Assembly (NCBI GenBank): GCA_947494965.1
Contig: CANLWV010000003.1
Span: 235,252 to 291,217, forward strand
Length of the DNA stretch: 55,966 bases
Source of the DNA: an uncultured Salinicoccus sp.
GTDB lineage: Bacteria; Bacillota; Bacilli; Staphylococcales; Salinicoccaceae
Direction of reading: 5' to 3'
In this document: positions 30,293-44,732 of the stretch, in pieces
How positions within the stretch are numbered: position 1 is the first letter of the stretch
Layout: each line of letters starts with the position of its first letter
Notes under the pieces: model-generated
Seen by the model: the letters and a program-made list of their open reading frames with translations, nothing else
What the model was told of the DNA's origin: nothing
Databases searched by the model: none
Made by a program: the position numbers and the translations under genes

Positions 30293-32794
30293 CTATTGTC
30301 CATCATCTGTTTCTATTTCTGTTGAATCTGTTTCTTCTGAGCCTTCATCTTGTACTTCAAGCGCTTCATCTTCTATTTCTTCCTTCACTTTGGCGACGGT
30401 CGCCACTTTCTGGTCTTCGGCCATCCGGATCAGTCTGACACCTTGGGTATTGCGGCCTGTGGTCGATACTTGCTCCATCAACAGTCGGATGAGTACACCG
30501 TGATCCGTGACGATCATCAGGTCTTCATCGCCATCGACTGCAGCAATATAGACCAATTCGCCGATGCGTTCAGTCAGATTGGATGTTTTGACGCCCATGC
30601 CGCCGCGCCGTGTCACACGATACTCGGTTTCCGGAGTCAATTTACCGTAGCCGTTATCCGTTACGACAAGGATCGACTGATCTTCTGCCAATACATCAAG
30701 TCCCACAAGATAATCGCCCTCACGCAGATTGATCCCTTTTACACCGGCTGCAGTGCGGCCCATGGAACGGATCTGATCTTCAGGGAAACGGATCAGGTTG
30801 GCCTGACGCGTACCAAGGATGATCTCCTTGGAGCCATCTGTCAGACGTACCGCAAGCAGTTCATCATCTCCGCGGAATGAAATGGCGATTTTACCGTTTC
30901 TGTTAATCCGTTCGAAATTATCGAGTGGAGAACGCTTTACGAGTCCGTTGCGGGTCGCAAAGACGAGGTATTTATCCGCAGTATCCTCATCCTTTACGCT
31001 GATCATGGTACTGATGACTTCATCCTTATCAATCTCAAGCATGTTGACGATCGGTATCCCTTTGGATTGACGGGACATCTCGGGTATCTCATAACCTTTC
31101 AGGCGATAGACCCGACCTTTGTTTGTGAAGAACAGGATGTAGTCATGCGTGCTCATCGTCACGATCTGGCTGACGAAATCATCTTCAACCGTATTCATGC
31201 CCTGGACCCCACGTCCGCCGCGGTGCTGGGCGCGATAGGTGGAAGAGGGGAGCTGTTTGATGTAGTTGCTGTTGCTGAGCGTGACCACAATCTGTTCTTC
31301 CGGTATGAGGTCTTCATCTTCGATGTCGGATAAACTACCGAGGGTGATTTCAGTTCTGCGTTCATCCCCGTATTTATCCCGGATTTCAATCAACTCTTCC
31401 CGAATGATGCTTAGCAGTTTCTCATCATCTGCAAGAATCGTCTTCAAGTATTCAATGGTCTTCTGGACTTCATTATACTCATTTTCGATCTTGCTTCTCT
31501 CGAGTCCGGTGAGACGTCTTAGACGCATATCCAAAATCGCCTGAGACTGCCGTTCAGAGAGGTTGAAGCGTTCCATCAGACCGGTCTTGGCCGCTTCATC
31601 ATTCGCAGCTTCCCGGATCAGTGTGATGATCTCATCGATGTTGTCGAGCGCAATCTGGAGTCCCTCCAAAATATGCGCGCGGTCTTCAGCACGTTTCAGG
31701 TCGAACTTCGTGCGTCTGGTGACGATGACTTTCTGGTGCTCCAGATAATGTGCAAGCACTTCCTTGAGGCCGAGTATCTTCGGCTGGCCATTGACTAGGG
31801 CAAGCGTATTGATTCCAAAGCTGGTCTGGAGCGGCGTCTGCTTGTAGAGGTTGTTCAAGATGACGTTCGCATTTCTGTCCTTGCGGATTTCGATGATGAT
31901 CTTGACGCCTTCTTTCAAGCTCGTCTCATCGCGCAGGTCGGTAATGCCTTCAATCTTCTTATCCCGTGCCAGTTCCGCAATCTTTTCCACGAGACGCGAC
32001 TTGTTCACCTGGTAGGGGATCTCCGAAACCACGATGCGCTCCTTGCCGTTTTTCATCATTTCTATTTCACAGCGCGCACGCATGATGACCGAGCCACGGC
32101 CGGTCTCATATGCCCGCCTGATGCCGCTTTTTCCGACGATCAGTCCAGCTGTCGGAAAATCGGGGCCTTTGACATATTCCATCAATTCAGGAAGTGTAAT
32201 TTCCCCATCCTTTGAATAGGCGAGGACGGCATTGATGACTTCCGTCAAGTTGTGCGGGGGGATGTTGGTCGCCATGCCGACCGCTATACCGCTCGTTCCA
32301 TTGACGAGCAAATTTGGAAACCGTGACGGCAGCACGACGGGTTCGCGCTCGTTGCCGTCATAGTTATCCTGGAAATCGACCGTATCCTTATTGATGTCAC
32401 GCATCATCTCCATGGAAATCTTGCTCATTCTGGCTTCGGTGTAACGCATCGCCGCCGCGCCGTCCCCGTCCATCGAACCGAAGTTGCCCTGGCCATCGAC
32501 CAACGGATAGCGGTAGCTGAAGTCCTGCGCCATGCGCACCATCGCTTCATAGATTGAGGAGTCGCCGTGGGGATGGTATTTACCCATGACATCCCCGACG
32601 ATTCTGGCTGATTTCTTATATGGTTTTTCAGAAGTCATACCGTTGTCATGCATGCCGTACATTATCCTGCGGTGCACTGGCTTCATGCCGTCCCGGACGT
32701 CCGGCAATGCCCTTGACACTATGACACTCATGGCATAGTCAAGGAATGAGGTACGCATTTCTTTGCTTATATTGCTTTCTGTCACTCTGCTCAT
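30293..32794 (-). CDS. gyrA: DNA gyrase subunit A
   Basis: GyrA breaks and rejoins DNA in the gyrase A2B2 complex. The 833-residue protein has the catalytic tyrosine in AMRYTEARM (Y118) and the quinolone-determining region GDSSIYEAM with serines at 79-80 and E83, which is the wild-type pattern. The C-terminal pinwheel repeats include the GyrA box QRRGGKG-like segment [11 protein letters not shown]. The C-terminal tail is acidic. It follows gyrB by 20 bases in the same operon. Confidence 0.98.
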   Translation of the reverse strand: MSRVTESNISKEMRTSFLDYAMSVIVSRALPDVRDGMKPVHRRIMYGMHDNGMTSEKPYKKSARIVGDVMGKYHPHGDSSIYEAMVRMAQDFSYRYPLVDGQGNFGSMDGDGAAAMRYTEARMSKISMEMMRDINKDTVDFQDNYDGNEREPVVLPSRFPNLLVNGTSGIAVGMATNIPPHNLTEVINAVLAYSKDGEITLPELMEYVKGPDFPTAGLIVGKSGIRRAYETGRGSVIMRARCEIEMMKNGKERIVVSEIPYQVNKSRLVEKIAELARDKKIEGITDLRDETSLKEGVKIIIEIRKDRNANVILNNLYKQTPLQTSFGINTLALVNGQPKILGLKEVLAHYLEHQKVIVTRRTKFDLKRAEDRAHILEGLQIALDNIDEIITLIREAANDEAAKTGLMERFNLSERQSQAILDMRLRRLTGLERSKIENEYNEVQKTIEYLKTILADDEKLLSIIREELIEIRDKYGDERRTEITLGSLSDIEDEDLIPEEQIVVTLSNSNYIKQLPSSTYRAQHRGGRGVQGMNTVEDDFVSQIVTMSTHDYILFFTNKGRVYRLKGYEIPEMSRQSKGIPIVNMLEIDKDEVISTMISVKDEDTADKYLVFATRNGLVKRSPLDNFERINRNGKIAISFRGDDELLAVRLTDGSKEIILGTRQANLIRFPEDQIRSMGRTAAGVKGINLREGDYLVGLDVLAEDQSILVVTDNGYGKLTPETEYRVTRRGGMGVKTSNLTERIGELVYIAAVDGDEDLMIVTDHGVLIRLLMEQVSTTGRNTQGVRLIRMAEDQKVATVAKVKEEIEDEALEVQDEGSEETDSTEIETDDGQ

Positions 32795-32814
32795 TCAAAA
32801 ATACCCTCCACTGT

Positions 32815-35842
<3,028 letters not shown>

Positions 35843-35846
<4 letters not shown>

Positions 35847-36058
35847 TTGGTGTATTCGATCCTGAACTGGCCGTGTTCACCAAGATCCAGCGTATCGCCA
35901 TCATGGAGCTTTTTGCCTCTGCGGTTTTCAGGTTCTCCATTCAACAGCACTTCATTCTCCTGCAGGAACCACTTGGCTTCTCCGCCCGTGCCTATGATCC
36001 CTTCATGCTTGAGAAATTTTCCCAATGTTATCAGTTCATCGAACCGGATGCTTTTCAT
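35843..36058 (-). CDS. yaaA: S4-domain RNA-binding protein YaaA
   Basis: This 71-residue protein consists of a single S4-type RNA-binding domain (LGKFLKHEGIIGTGGEAKWFLQE then VLLNGEPENRRGKKL). In Firmicutes it sits between dnaN and recF; the B. subtilis homologue is linked to the ribosome, but the precise role is not settled. GAGG lies upstream of the ATG. It is translationally coupled to recF by a 4-base overlap. Confidence 0.93.
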
Positions 36059-36175
36059 ACACTCATCCTCCTTAATCTCACCTCTATATTATACTACATT
36101 TTAAGTTTATTTTCACTCCAGAAGCCCAAATAAAGCGATTTGAGAGTTTTAACATGCATTTAGGGTTTTCCTACA

Positions 36176-36230
36176 TAAAAACAAAAAGGCGACTGAGAAG
36201 CCCGTTTTTTAAATTCTGGGCCTCAGTCGC
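36176..36230 (-). terminator. dnaN terminator
   Basis: On the minus strand GCGACTGAGGCCC pairs with GGGCTTCTCAGTCGC (one bulge and mismatch) and CTTTTTGTTTTT follows, about 25 bases after the dnaN stop. Confidence 0.85.
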
Positions 36231-36255
36231 AAATTTCAAGCTATAATTCTTTAAT

Positions 36256-37389
36256 TTAATATGTCCTGATCGGCAAGATCAGCTGCACAACTTCATCTGA
36301 TTCAGCCGCTTCCAGCGTGAATGGGCGCATCGTCCCGAAGAACTCAATGGAGACTTCGTCATCGTTGATGGCCTTCAGTGCATCCATCATATATTTCGAG
36401 TTGAAGGATATCTTCAAATCTTCCCCTTCAACTTTACCGGTATTGATGGCCTCGTGCACCGTACCGACTTCCGGCGAATTGGAGGAGAGTGCGACGCTGC
36501 CGTTTTCAACCGTCATGCGTATGACATTATTGCCGCCTTCCCTTGCAAGTAGGGAGACGCGGTCGATGGCGTGATAGAACTCACTGTTCTTCACTGTCAC
36601 CTTCGTTTCATAGTTCTCCGGGAAGAGTCTGGAAGTATCTGGGTAGTTGCCTTCTAACAACCTGGAGATGAAACGCATATTGCCGTAGCTGAACAGTACC
36701 TGGTTTTGGGAAAAATGTATTTCCACTTCCTCATCAGAGTCGGTGATGATCTTGTTGAGTTCCGTCAACGACTTGCCTGGGATGATTGCATTCATATTCT
36801 CCATATTGAACTGCTCGCCCTGAAGTTTCCTTAAAGCAAGCCTGTGCGAGTCTGTAGCTGTGAATTTGATGCCATCTTCACTGAATTGCCAGTTGATGCC
36901 TGTCAGTACAGGACGTGTTTCAGACAATGATACTGCAAAGTTGGTCTGGGTAATGATCGTCTTCAATACTGCAGAAGGGAGTACGACACTTTCTTCATCA
37001 TTCACTTCAGGCAGCAGCGGATACTGATCTGGGTCATTACCGCTTAGATTGAACTCGGACTGTGAAGCAGTAATCTTCGTTTGGAACTGGTCGTTGGTTT
37101 CAAGCGCTACAAAATCTCCGGATAATTTCTTGATGATGTCCACAAAGAATCTGCCGGACAGTACGACAGTACCCGGTTCTTCGATTTCAAGTATTTCCTC
37201 ATTGTCGATTTCAGTCGGTATGGTGATTTCTATGGAAATCTCCGAGTCACTGCCAGTCAATACGAGTGATTCTTCTTTCACTTCCATTTTGATGCCATTG
37301 AGGATAGGTAGGGTGGTGCGTGGGGAGATTGCTTTGAGACAGTGGTTCAACTGTTCGATGAAATATTGGCGGTTGATGCTGATTTTCAT
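36256..37389 (-). CDS. dnaN: DNA polymerase III beta sliding clamp
   Basis: DnaN forms the ring that tethers the replicative polymerase. The 377-residue protein shows three tandem clamp domains of about 120 residues. It starts MKISINRQYFIEQLN and ends in the hydrophobic-pocket tail VVQLILPIRTY. AAGGAGCC precedes the ATG by seven bases. It lies downstream of dnaA, separated by 161 bases holding the origin unwinding element, and has its own terminator. Confidence 0.98.
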   Translation of the reverse strand: MKISINRQYFIEQLNHCLKAISPRTTLPILNGIKMEVKEESLVLTGSDSEISIEITIPTEIDNEEILEIEEPGTVVLSGRFFVDIIKKLSGDFVALETNDQFQTKITASQSEFNLSGNDPDQYPLLPEVNDEESVVLPSAVLKTIITQTNFAVSLSETRPVLTGINWQFSEDGIKFTATDSHRLALRKLQGEQFNMENMNAIIPGKSLTELNKIITDSDEEVEIHFSQNQVLFSYGNMRFISRLLEGNYPDTSRLFPENYETKVTVKNSEFYHAIDRVSLLAREGGNNVIRMTVENGSVALSSNSPEVGTVHEAINTGKVEGEDLKISFNSKYMMDALKAINDDEVSIEFFGTMRPFTLEAAESDEVVQLILPIRTY

Positions 37390-37410
37390 GAGTATAGGCT
37401 CCTTATATAT

Positions 37411-37498
37411 ATTTAGTAATAATTTAAGTAATAACAGTAATAGGCCCTGTGGGTTTGTGGATAAGTGTCATTACCCCTTGACGTGCAAGTTATCCACA
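37411..37498. other. Origin unwinding region (DnaA boxes and DnaA-trios) between dnaA and dnaN
   Basis: Two perfect DnaA boxes face each other: TGTGGATAA at 37456-37464 and TTATCCACA at 37490-37498. Next to the first is TGTGGGTTT and a short GC block (GGCCC), then on the plus strand, reading back, TAG-TAA-CAG-TAA-TAA (37443-37429), i.e. 3'-GAT/AAT-5' DnaA-trio repeats, and then AT-rich DNA. This matches the basal unwinding system of B. subtilis oriC. Confidence 0.8.
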
Positions 37499-37550
37499 TG
37501 TTGATAAGCTGTGGGCTGGAATGTAACATCCATCCACATTCTGCACAGGT

Positions 37551-38873
37551 CTAGCTGATCCTATTTTCTATTTCCTCGAGTTCCTGCTTGAAGGTTTCAT
37601 CTTCACTCACCATCTTTGATATCTTCTCATGGGCGTGGATGACTGTCGAGTGGTCACGGCCCCCAAAAACTTCTCCGATTTTAGGAAGGGAGTAATCCGT
37701 CAGTTCCCTGGCCAGATACATAGCGATCTGACGGGGGAAAGCAATTGATTTGGTCCGTTTTTTGGATTCGAAGGCTTCAATCTGGATATCATAGAATGAG
37801 GCCACAGCCTCTTGGATATCGGAAATGGTGATTTTCTTTGACTTCGATTGAGTGACAAGGTCTTTCAAAGCTTCAGAGACCATTTCTGGCGTCAACGGTT
37901 GATTGACGAGCTTCGAGTATGCTGCTACTCGGGTCAGTGCGCCTTCTAGTTCACGGATGTTCGTATGGATGTGATTGGCGATATAGATCATCGCTTCATT
38001 TGGGATTTCAACTTTTTCTTCTTCGCATTTTTTCCGCAATATGGCAATGCGCGTCTCAAGATCAGGTGGTGTAATGTCGGTGATCAATCCCCATTCAAAG
38101 CGGGAGCGCAGCCGGTCTTCCAAAGTCGGGATCTCCTTTGGTGTACGGTCACTTGAGATGACGATCTGCTTATTGTCTTCATGTAGGGCGTTGAAGGTAT
38201 GGAAGAATTCCTCTTGGGTGGACTCTTTGCCGGCAAGGAACTGTATATCGTCGATCAGCAGCACATCAACATTGCGATAGCGGTTCCTGAATTCCTCGGT
38301 CTTATTGTCACGAATCGAGTTGATGAATTCATTGGTGAATTTTTCACTCGACAAGTAGGCGACTTTGGCATTCGGACGATGCTCCAGAACATAATGCCCG
38401 ATGGCATGCATCAGATGTGTTTTTCCAAGCCCGACGCCCCCATATATGAATAATGGGTTGTACGCTTTAGCCGGTGCTTCGGCAACGGCGAGTGAAGCGG
38501 CGTGGCTGAAACGGTTGCCGTTGCCGATGACGAATGTTTCAAAAGTATTGTTGACGTTCAACTGGGTGTGGACTGGGACTTCGGGTTCAGGCTTCTTCTC
38601 AGTTACAGGCTGCACCGGGGTTTCTTCCTCTTCGGTCGTGATCCGGATTTCTGGTTTCTCCCCCATGACTTCATACAGTTGCTCCTGGATCAGTCCACTG
38701 TAGTTCTTTTCAAGCCAGTCCCTTTGGAACTGGGTATCTGCCTTGATGACCGCCTTCTCGTTATCGAGATGGATCATGCTCGTTTCCTGAAACCAGGTTT
38801 GGTAGCTGGCATTGGCAATCGTACCCTTTATCCCCTTCAGCGTATTTGACCAGATTTCTTTTATACTACTCAT
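37551..38873 (-). CDS. dnaA: Chromosomal replication initiator DnaA
   Basis: DnaA binds DnaA boxes and opens the origin. The 440-residue protein has domain I (1-80), a variable linker, the AAA+ domain with Walker [17 protein letters not shown] and Walker [10 protein letters not shown], and the C-terminal DNA-binding domain with the signature [19 protein letters not shown] precedes the ATG. DnaA-box arrays on both sides mark a bipartite oriC and allow autoregulation of dnaA. Confidence 0.99.
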   Translation of the reverse strand: MSSIKEIWSNTLKGIKGTIANASYQTWFQETSMIHLDNEKAVIKADTQFQRDWLEKNYSGLIQEQLYEVMGEKPEIRITTEEEETPVQPVTEKKPEPEVPVHTQLNVNNTFETFVIGNGNRFSHAASLAVAEAPAKAYNPLFIYGGVGLGKTHLMHAIGHYVLEHRPNAKVAYLSSEKFTNEFINSIRDNKTEEFRNRYRNVDVLLIDDIQFLAGKESTQEEFFHTFNALHEDNKQIVISSDRTPKEIPTLEDRLRSRFEWGLITDITPPDLETRIAILRKKCEEEKVEIPNEAMIYIANHIHTNIRELEGALTRVAAYSKLVNQPLTPEMVSEALKDLVTQSKSKKITISDIQEAVASFYDIQIEAFESKKRTKSIAFPRQIAMYLARELTDYSLPKIGEVFGGRDHSTVIHAHEKISKMVSEDETFKQELEEIENRIS

Positions 38874-38911
38874 ACATTCTGTCCTCTTTTCCTATTCACA
38901 TAATCACAGCG

Positions 38912-39197
38912 TGTGGATAACGTATTCCACAGCCTTGAACAACTATCCACAAGTTACACACAGACTGTGGACAAGTACAATTGACAGGACAATTTTTCCA
39001 CAAAATCATATTCAAGATTATAACGAATAATCGAGATGATATCAACAGTTATAGTAAGATACCCACAATCTCCACAGTTATCCACAAGGTGATTAGCAAC
39101 ATATGTGAAACTGGGGATAACTCCGGAAGAAGTGTGTGGACATAAATATCCACAAGGAAGTTATCCACACTCCCTATCAACAAAAAGATTATCCACA
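38912..39197. other. oriC DnaA-box array upstream of dnaA
   Basis: The 447-base stretch from the dnaA start to rpmH has no gene and holds many DnaA boxes. Perfect ones are TGTGGATAA 38912-38920 and TTATCCACA at 39078-39086, 39161-39169 and 39189-39197. Near matches are CTATCCACA 38943, TGTGGACAA 38966, TTTTCCACA 38994 and ATATCCACA 39146. This is the upstream half of the origin and also covers the dnaA promoter region; I cannot place that promoter exactly. Confidence 0.93.
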
Positions 39198-39231
39198 GCA
39201 CGCTTTCTGACCCTCCATGGTGAAAAATGTA

Positions 39232-39260
39232 TTGAAATATGACTGTCCATCTGTTATTCT
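39232..39260 (+). promoter_or_regulatory. rpmH promoter
   Basis: TTGAAA and TATTCT are separated by 17 bases, about 60 bases before the rpmH start, at the edge of oriC and divergent from dnaA. Confidence 0.7.
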
Positions 39261-39320
39261 TTAATAGTTACAATTTTAGAAGCAATCCACAGGCAATAGC
39301 ATTATGGAGGTGTATTTAAT

Positions 39321-39458
39321 ATGGTAAAACGTACTTACCAGCCAAATAAACGTAAACACAGCAAAGTGCACGGTTTCCGTAAAAGAATGAGTACAAAGAA
39401 CGGACGTAAAGTTTTAGCCCGTCGCAGAAGAAAAGGCAGAAAAGTTCTTTCAGCCTAA
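39321..39458 (+). CDS. rpmH: 50S ribosomal protein L34
   Basis: The 45-residue protein is L34, a small, very basic component of the large subunit: [19 protein letters not shown] at the start, then [30 protein letters not shown] lies with good spacing before the ATG. It marks the start of the rightward operon beside oriC. A hairpin follows, so only part of transcription may reach rnpA. Length and sequence are typical. Confidence 0.98.
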
Positions 39459-39464
39459 ATCCTC

Positions 39465-39492
39465 AAGATCATCTAAAAGGTGATCTTTTTTT
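39465..39492 (+). terminator. Hairpin after rpmH
   Basis: AAGATCATC pairs with GGTGATCTT (one GU) around a short loop and is followed by seven T residues. It lies six bases after the L34 stop and would attenuate transcription into rnpA. Confidence 0.75.
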
Positions 39493-39571
39493 GTGCATAT
39501 GGCGTGCTATTTTATGAAAAAAGGTGTATTTTGTATAATAAAATATCATATGTAAGTGAGCGTAATCAGTG

Positions 39572-39907
39572 ATGAAAAAACGATTCCGAATAAAAAAAGA
39601 ACATGACTTCCAACTTGTCTTCAAGAAAAGGAAGTCTTTTGCCAATAGACAATTTGTCATCTACTTGTCAGATCATCCGAAAACGAATCATATGAGGGTG
39701 GGCATCAGTGTCTCCAAACGCCTGGGGAATGCAGTTAAACGCAACAAAATAAAAAGGCGTATCCGTGTTTTCTTCCAGAAGCATCAGGATAGGCTTGAGC
39801 CAAAGGAATATGTGGTCATCGCCAGACAGCCTGTGAGTAAGATGGACTATCATGAGATGGAGAAGTCCTTGGTGCATGTGTTGAAGATCGCCAAATGCAT
39901 AAAATAA
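39572..39907 (+). CDS. rnpA: Ribonuclease P protein component
   Basis: RnpA is the protein subunit that helps the RNase P RNA mature tRNA 5' ends. The 111-residue protein has the family signature RNKIKRRIRVFFQKH (around 55-70) and aromatic residues near the N-terminus. The ATG at 39572 is chosen by homology of the start MKKRFRIKKEHDFQ; an adjacent GTG at 39569 is possible and the ribosome site is weak. No yidC gene follows; jag comes directly, as in staphylococci. Confidence 0.96.
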   Translation: MKKRFRIKKEHDFQLVFKKRKSFANRQFVIYLSDHPKTNHMRVGISVSKRLGNAVKRNKIKRRIRVFFQKHQDRLEPKEYVVIARQPVSKMDYHEMEKSLVHVLKIAKCIK

Positions 39908-39923
39908 GACGGGGGTTGCCGCC

Positions 39924-40715
39924 ATGTTTAAAATCTATGAGGGTGAAACTGTTGCACGCGCAATTGCTGAGGGCCTAGAAGAGTTGAAGGTATCTGAGGA
40001 TGATGTGCGGATTGATGTGGAAGATGAGGGAAGGAAAGGGCTTTTTGGCTTCGGGAAGCGGGAGGCGGTCATCAAATTGACGGTCATCAATCCCGAGTTG
40101 AAGATGTACGGTTCCATCGAATCCTTAATAGCGAGAGACCCGGACCCAAAAGACACTGATGTCACAGCTTTATCTGAAGAATCGCCTGTCGAGGCTCATG
40201 TCCCTGCCGAAGAAATGGATGAAGGACAGGCTCAAGATGACAGAAAAACAGAAGAGGCGTGCACTAAAAAAGAAGCTGCTTTGCTCACGCAGGATTACAT
40301 CATGCAGGTAATCAAGGAAATGAACATCGATGCAGAGAGCAGCGTGAGCGTGGCACAGAATGAAGTAGCCATTGAACTGACTTCTCCCATGGCCGCGAAG
40401 CTCATCGGCAAAAGAGGCAATACACTCAATGCCCTGCAGGAGGTTGCACAGCAATTCTTCAATACGATATACAAAAGTTACGGGGCCATAGTAGTGGACG
40501 TTGAAGGCTATAGGGAAAAACGCCGTGAAACCTTGGAGAATCTGGCTGTGAACATGTCAAAAAAGGCATTGCGCAGCGGACAGCCGGTCCGGCTGGAACC
40601 GATGCCTTCCTCAGAACGAAAAATAATGCATAACGTCTTGAGCCAGGAGAAGGAAATCAATACGTATTCCGAAGGCACTGAGCCGAGGCGTTACATTGTT
40701 ATAGAAAAGAAGTAA
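39924..40715 (+). CDS. jag: Jag (KhpB-type) RNA-binding protein
   Basis: This 263-residue protein has the Jag N-terminal domain (1-52, with [13 protein letters not shown]), an acidic linker, a KH domain (about 115-190, [12 protein letters not shown]) and a C-terminal R3H domain (about 195-263, with [13 protein letters not shown]). Jag/KhpB proteins bind RNA and influence cell elongation and sporulation-related processes in relatives; the exact targets here are unknown. GGGGG precedes the ATG. It lies between rnpA and mnmE. Confidence 0.95.
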   Translation: MFKIYEGETVARAIAEGLEELKVSEDDVRIDVEDEGRKGLFGFGKREAVIKLTVINPELKMYGSIESLIARDPDPKDTDVTALSEESPVEAHVPAEEMDEGQAQDDRKTEEACTKKEAALLTQDYIMQVIKEMNIDAESSVSVAQNEVAIELTSPMAAKLIGKRGNTLNALQEVAQQFFNTIYKSYGAIVVDVEGYREKRRETLENLAVNMSKKALRSGQPVRLEPMPSSERKIMHNVLSQEKEINTYSEGTEPRRYIVIEKK

Positions 40716-40729
40716 AGGAGCATTGCATC

Positions 40730-42109
40730 ATGCAATTAGAAACCATATCCAGCATATCGACTCCGGTTGGTGAAGGTGCAATCGCAATCGTGCGTCTGTC
40801 GGGGGCAGATGCAGTTGAAATCGCAGATCACCTCTATAAAGGTGCGAAAAAGTTGGATGAAGTCGCGTCCCATACAATCAATTATGGTCATATAGTAGAT
40901 CCAGATACGGATGAGACGGTTGAAGAAGTGATGGTCGCTGTTATGAGGGCCCCCCGCACCTATACACGCGAAGATATTGTAGAAATCAATTGCCATGGCG
41001 GCATACACACCGTCAATCGTGTACTGCAGCTGACTTTGAAGAACGGCTCCAGAATGGCCGAGCCCGGCGAATTCACTAAACGTGCCTTCCTGAATGGCCG
41101 TATCGATCTGTCCCAGGCCGAGGGTGTGATGGACTTCATCCGCTCCAAGACGACTGAAGCGTCAAAAGTGGCCAATCAGCAGATGCAGGGCAGGCTGAAA
41201 ACCTATATAGAAGGATTGCGCCAGAGGATCCTTACAGTTCTGGCCCAGGTCGAAGTGAACATCGACTATCCTGAATACGATGATGTCGAAGAGGCGACAA
41301 CTGCCTTCTTGAAAGAAGAATCCGCCAAGATAGAAGCGGAAATTGAGAAGTTGCTGAAGACCAGCGCCCAGGGCAAGATATTGAGGGAAGGGCTCAGCAC
41401 TGCCATTGTCGGCAAGCCGAACGTCGGGAAGAGTTCCCTGCTGAATTATCTCATCCAGGACAATAAGGCGATCGTTACGGAAGTGGCCGGGACAACCCGG
41501 GATATATTGGAAGAATACGTCAATGTCAACGGTATCCCGCTCAAACTGATTGATACGGCAGGTATCCGCGATACGGATGATATCGTCGAAAAGATCGGGG
41601 TCGAACGCAGCAGACAGGCTCTGAAGGAAGCAGAACTGATCCTTTATGTATTGAACAACAACGAACCTTTGACTGCAGAGGATCTCGAGATATTGGATTC
41701 CTTGGCAGACCAGAACGTCATCATCATCGTGAACAAGCTGGATCTGGAAGCGAAGCTTGACACGAGCACCCTTCACTCCAGATATCCCGAGATGCCGATC
41801 GTCAGAACATCAATCGTCGAAGGCACCGGGGTGGATGATTTGGAAGACCGGATTGCCACTTTGTTCTTTGAAGGTGATATTCAGTCGGCTGATTCAACCT
41901 ATGTATCGAATAACCGTCATATCCATCTGCTTGAACAGGCAAAGGCCGTCATATCGGATGCGATAGAATCGGCAGATATGGATGTGCCGATCGATATCGT
42001 CCAGATCGATCTCGTCAAAACGTGGGAACTGCTTGGAGAAGTTATCGGGGAAGATGTCAGCGAACAGCTGATCGACCAGCTCTTCAGCCAGTTCTGTCTT
42101 GGAAAATAA
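40730..42109 (+). CDS. mnmE: tRNA modification GTPase MnmE
   Basis: MnmE works with MnmG to add the carboxymethylaminomethyl group to uridine 34 of several tRNAs. The 459-residue protein has the formyl-THF-binding N-terminal domain, the helical domain, and an inserted G domain with [17 protein letters not shown] and NKLD. It ends in the invariant FCLGK with the catalytic cysteine. AAGGAG precedes the ATG. It is followed by mnmG in the same operon. Confidence 0.98.
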   Translation: MQLETISSISTPVGEGAIAIVRLSGADAVEIADHLYKGAKKLDEVASHTINYGHIVDPDTDETVEEVMVAVMRAPRTYTREDIVEINCHGGIHTVNRVLQLTLKNGSRMAEPGEFTKRAFLNGRIDLSQAEGVMDFIRSKTTEASKVANQQMQGRLKTYIEGLRQRILTVLAQVEVNIDYPEYDDVEEATTAFLKEESAKIEAEIEKLLKTSAQGKILREGLSTAIVGKPNVGKSSLLNYLIQDNKAIVTEVAGTTRDILEEYVNVNGIPLKLIDTAGIRDTDDIVEKIGVERSRQALKEAELILYVLNNNEPLTAEDLEILDSLADQNVIIIVNKLDLEAKLDTSTLHSRYPEMPIVRTSIVEGTGVDDLEDRIATLFFEGDIQSADSTYVSNNRHIHLLEQAKAVISDAIESADMDVPIDIVQIDLVKTWELLGEVIGEDVSEQLIDQLFSQFCLGK

Positions 42110-42122
42110 AAGGAGGAAAATT

Positions 42123-44006
42123 ATGCCACATAATGTGAAATATGATGTTGTCGTCATCGGTGCAGGCCATGCAGGTGTGGAAGCGGGGCTCGCTTCTGCC
42201 AGAAAAGGGCTGCGTACGCTGATGCTGACCATCAACTTGGATAGCATCGCCTTTATGCCATGCAATCCTTCAGTCGGTGGACCGGCAAAAGGTATCGTCG
42301 TCCGTGAAGTTGATGCTCTGGGTGGCCAGATGGCCAAAGTAATCGATAAAACCCATATACAAATGCGCATGTTGAATACAGGCAAGGGGCCGGCCGTCCG
42401 TGCACTGCGCGCGCAAGCGGACAAAGTGCTCTATCAGCAAGAGATGAAACAAGTTCTAGAGGATGAACCGAACCTCGACATCCTGCAAGGTATGGTGGAT
42501 GAAATCATCGTTAGAGATGATGTTGTAAAAGGTGTCAGGACAAATATCGGTACAGTCTACGATGCAGATTCAGTCATTGTGACGACCGGAACTTTCCTGC
42601 GCGGTGAAATCATCCTCGGAGACTTGAAATATTCCAGTGGTCCGAACCACCAGATGCCGTCAATTCCACTTGCGGATCAGTTGAAAGATCTCGGATTTGA
42701 AATTGTTCGATTTAAAACTGGTACACCGCCACGCGTCAATTCGGATTCCATCGATTATTCCAAAACGGAAATACAGCCTGGGGACGATGTTCCCCGCGCC
42801 TTCAGCTTCGACACGACCGAGTTCATCATGGATCAGCTGCCTTGCTGGTTGACTTATACATCGGAAGATACACATCTCATCATCAACGACAATCTTCATC
42901 TTTCCGCAATGTATTCCGGAATGGTGAAAGGTACAGGGCCGCGCTACTGTCCATCTATAGAGGATAAAGTGGTGCGCTTCAATGATAAGCCACGCCACCA
43001 GATATTCCTGGAACCAGAAGGCCGTTCTACGAAAGAAGTGTATGTGCAGGGACTTTCCACAAGCATGCCTGAGAATGTCCAACGCGAAATGCTGTCGTCC
43101 GTACCAGGACTTGAAAACGCCAGAATGATGCGCGCCGGTTATGCCATCGAATATGATGCCCTCGTACCGACGCAATTATGGCCAACGCTTGAAACGAAGA
43201 AAATCAAAAACCTCTATACTGCCGGACAGATTAACGGTACAAGTGGTTATGAAGAAGCAGCAGGTCAAGGACTCATAGCAGGTATCAATGCCGCGAGCAA
43301 ACTGCTTGGTGAAGAAGAATTGGTGCTGCGCCGTTCTGATGCCTACATTGGTGTGCTTATAGATGACCTTGTGACGAAAGGCACGAATGAACCGTATAGA
43401 CTGCTGACTTCCCGTGCAGAGCACCGTCTTTTGTTGAGGCATGACAACGCAGATATGCGCCTGACTGAAATCGGTCATGACATCGGTCTGATTTCAGATG
43501 AGAGATACGAAACATTCAAAGCGAAAAAGCAGAATATAGAAGATGAGCTGGAACGATTGAAGAATATCAGGATAAAACCGAATGCACATACGCAATCCAT
43601 CATTGAAAAAAGAGGCGGCACGCCTTTGAAAGACGGAATTCTCGCCGTCGATCTGCTGAGGCGTCCTGAGATGGACTATGAGTCCATCATGGAGATTCTC
43701 GGAGAAGAGCATCCAATCAGACAGGAAGAGTATGAACAAGTTGAGATACAGCTGAAATATGACGGCTACATCAAGAAATCGCTTATGCAGGTGGATAAAG
43801 TGAAACGTATGGAGAAGAAGAAAATACCTGCGGATATCGACTATGATGCGATACACTCTCTGGCCACTGAAGCGAGACATAAGCTGAAGACGGTTAAACC
43901 GTTGGATATCGCCCAGGCATCCAGAATTTCAGGGGTCAACCCGGCGGATATTTCGATTCTGCTCGTCTATATAGAGCAAGGCAACATCAAGCGGGTGCAC
44001 GCATGA
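42123..44006 (+). CDS. mnmG: tRNA modification FAD enzyme MnmG (GidA)
   Basis: MnmG is the FAD- and NADH-dependent partner of MnmE in tRNA wobble-uridine modification. The 627-residue protein starts with the dinucleotide fold [14 protein letters not shown]. It has the family segments [22 protein letters not shown] and [20 protein letters not shown] is just upstream of the ATG at 42123; an ATG at 42099 lies before the ribosome site. It overlaps rsmG by four bases. Confidence 0.98.
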   Translation: MPHNVKYDVVVIGAGHAGVEAGLASARKGLRTLMLTINLDSIAFMPCNPSVGGPAKGIVVREVDALGGQMAKVIDKTHIQMRMLNTGKGPAVRALRAQADKVLYQQEMKQVLEDEPNLDILQGMVDEIIVRDDVVKGVRTNIGTVYDADSVIVTTGTFLRGEIILGDLKYSSGPNHQMPSIPLADQLKDLGFEIVRFKTGTPPRVNSDSIDYSKTEIQPGDDVPRAFSFDTTEFIMDQLPCWLTYTSEDTHLIINDNLHLSAMYSGMVKGTGPRYCPSIEDKVVRFNDKPRHQIFLEPEGRSTKEVYVQGLSTSMPENVQREMLSSVPGLENARMMRAGYAIEYDALVPTQLWPTLETKKIKNLYTAGQINGTSGYEEAAGQGLIAGINAASKLLGEEELVLRRSDAYIGVLIDDLVTKGTNEPYRLLTSRAEHRLLLRHDNADMRLTEIGHDIGLISDERYETFKAKKQNIEDELERLKNIRIKPNAHTQSIIEKRGGTPLKDGILAVDLLRRPEMDYESIMEILGEEHPIRQEEYEQVEIQLKYDGYIKKSLMQVDKVKRMEKKKIPADIDYDAIHSLATEARHKLKTVKPLDIAQASRISGVNPADISILLVYIEQGNIKRVHA

Positions 44007-44719
44007 ACGAACAAGAATTCATAGATGCATTGAAACAACAAGGAATAGAGTTGAGCGATGGCCAGATCAACCAGTTCAGAAGGTATTTCAATTTGCTGGT
44101 CGAATGGAATGATAAGGTGAACTTGACTGCAGTGACGGATGAAGCGGGTGTATATTTGAAGCACTTCTATGATTCGCTCACCCCTCTATTCCATACTACC
44201 GTGCCCGAAGAGGCAAGTATATGTGATGTGGGAGCAGGTGCAGGATTTCCAAGCATCCCGCTAAAAATAGTCAGACCAGACTTAAAGGTGACCATCGTGG
44301 ATTCTTTGAATAAACGTATCATCTTTTTGAATGAACTGACTGCAGAGCTCGAACTTGATAAGATTCACCTAGTCCACGACCGGGCGGAAACGTTCGGCCA
44401 AGGTCCTCAGCGCCATATGTTCGATATTGTGACTGCCCGGGCCGTAGCCCATCTGAATGTCCTTGCCGAATTGTGTCTGCCACTTGTCAGAACAGGCGGA
44501 CACTTCTTGGTCCTTAAAGGTAAAAAAGGGATGGAAGAGCTCGAGGACAGCGATTTTGCATTAGAGCTGCTGGGGGGTGAAATTATGGACACCCATAATT
44601 TCACACTGCCTGAAGAAGACAGCGAGCGTTATATAATCGATATCAAGAAAAAGAGGAAATCACCCAGGAAATATCCCCGTAAACCAGGGACTCCAAATAA
44701 ATCTCCACTAAAGAAATAG
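44003..44719 (+). CDS. rsmG: 16S rRNA guanine-527 N7-methyltransferase
   Basis: RsmG (GidB) methylates G527 of 16S rRNA; loss gives low-level streptomycin resistance in many bacteria. The 238-residue protein has the SAM motif [15 protein letters not shown] near residue 73 and the conserved LTAVTDE segment. The C-terminus is basic ([13 protein letters not shown]). It is translationally coupled to mnmG and precedes noc. Confidence 0.97.
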   Translation: MNEQEFIDALKQQGIELSDGQINQFRRYFNLLVEWNDKVNLTAVTDEAGVYLKHFYDSLTPLFHTTVPEEASICDVGAGAGFPSIPLKIVRPDLKVTIVDSLNKRIIFLNELTAELELDKIHLVHDRAETFGQGPQRHMFDIVTARAVAHLNVLAELCLPLVRTGGHFLVLKGKKGMEELEDSDFALELLGGEIMDTHNFTLPEEDSERYIIDIKKKRKSPRKYPRKPGTPNKSPLKK

Positions 44720-44732
44720 GCAGGTGACATGT

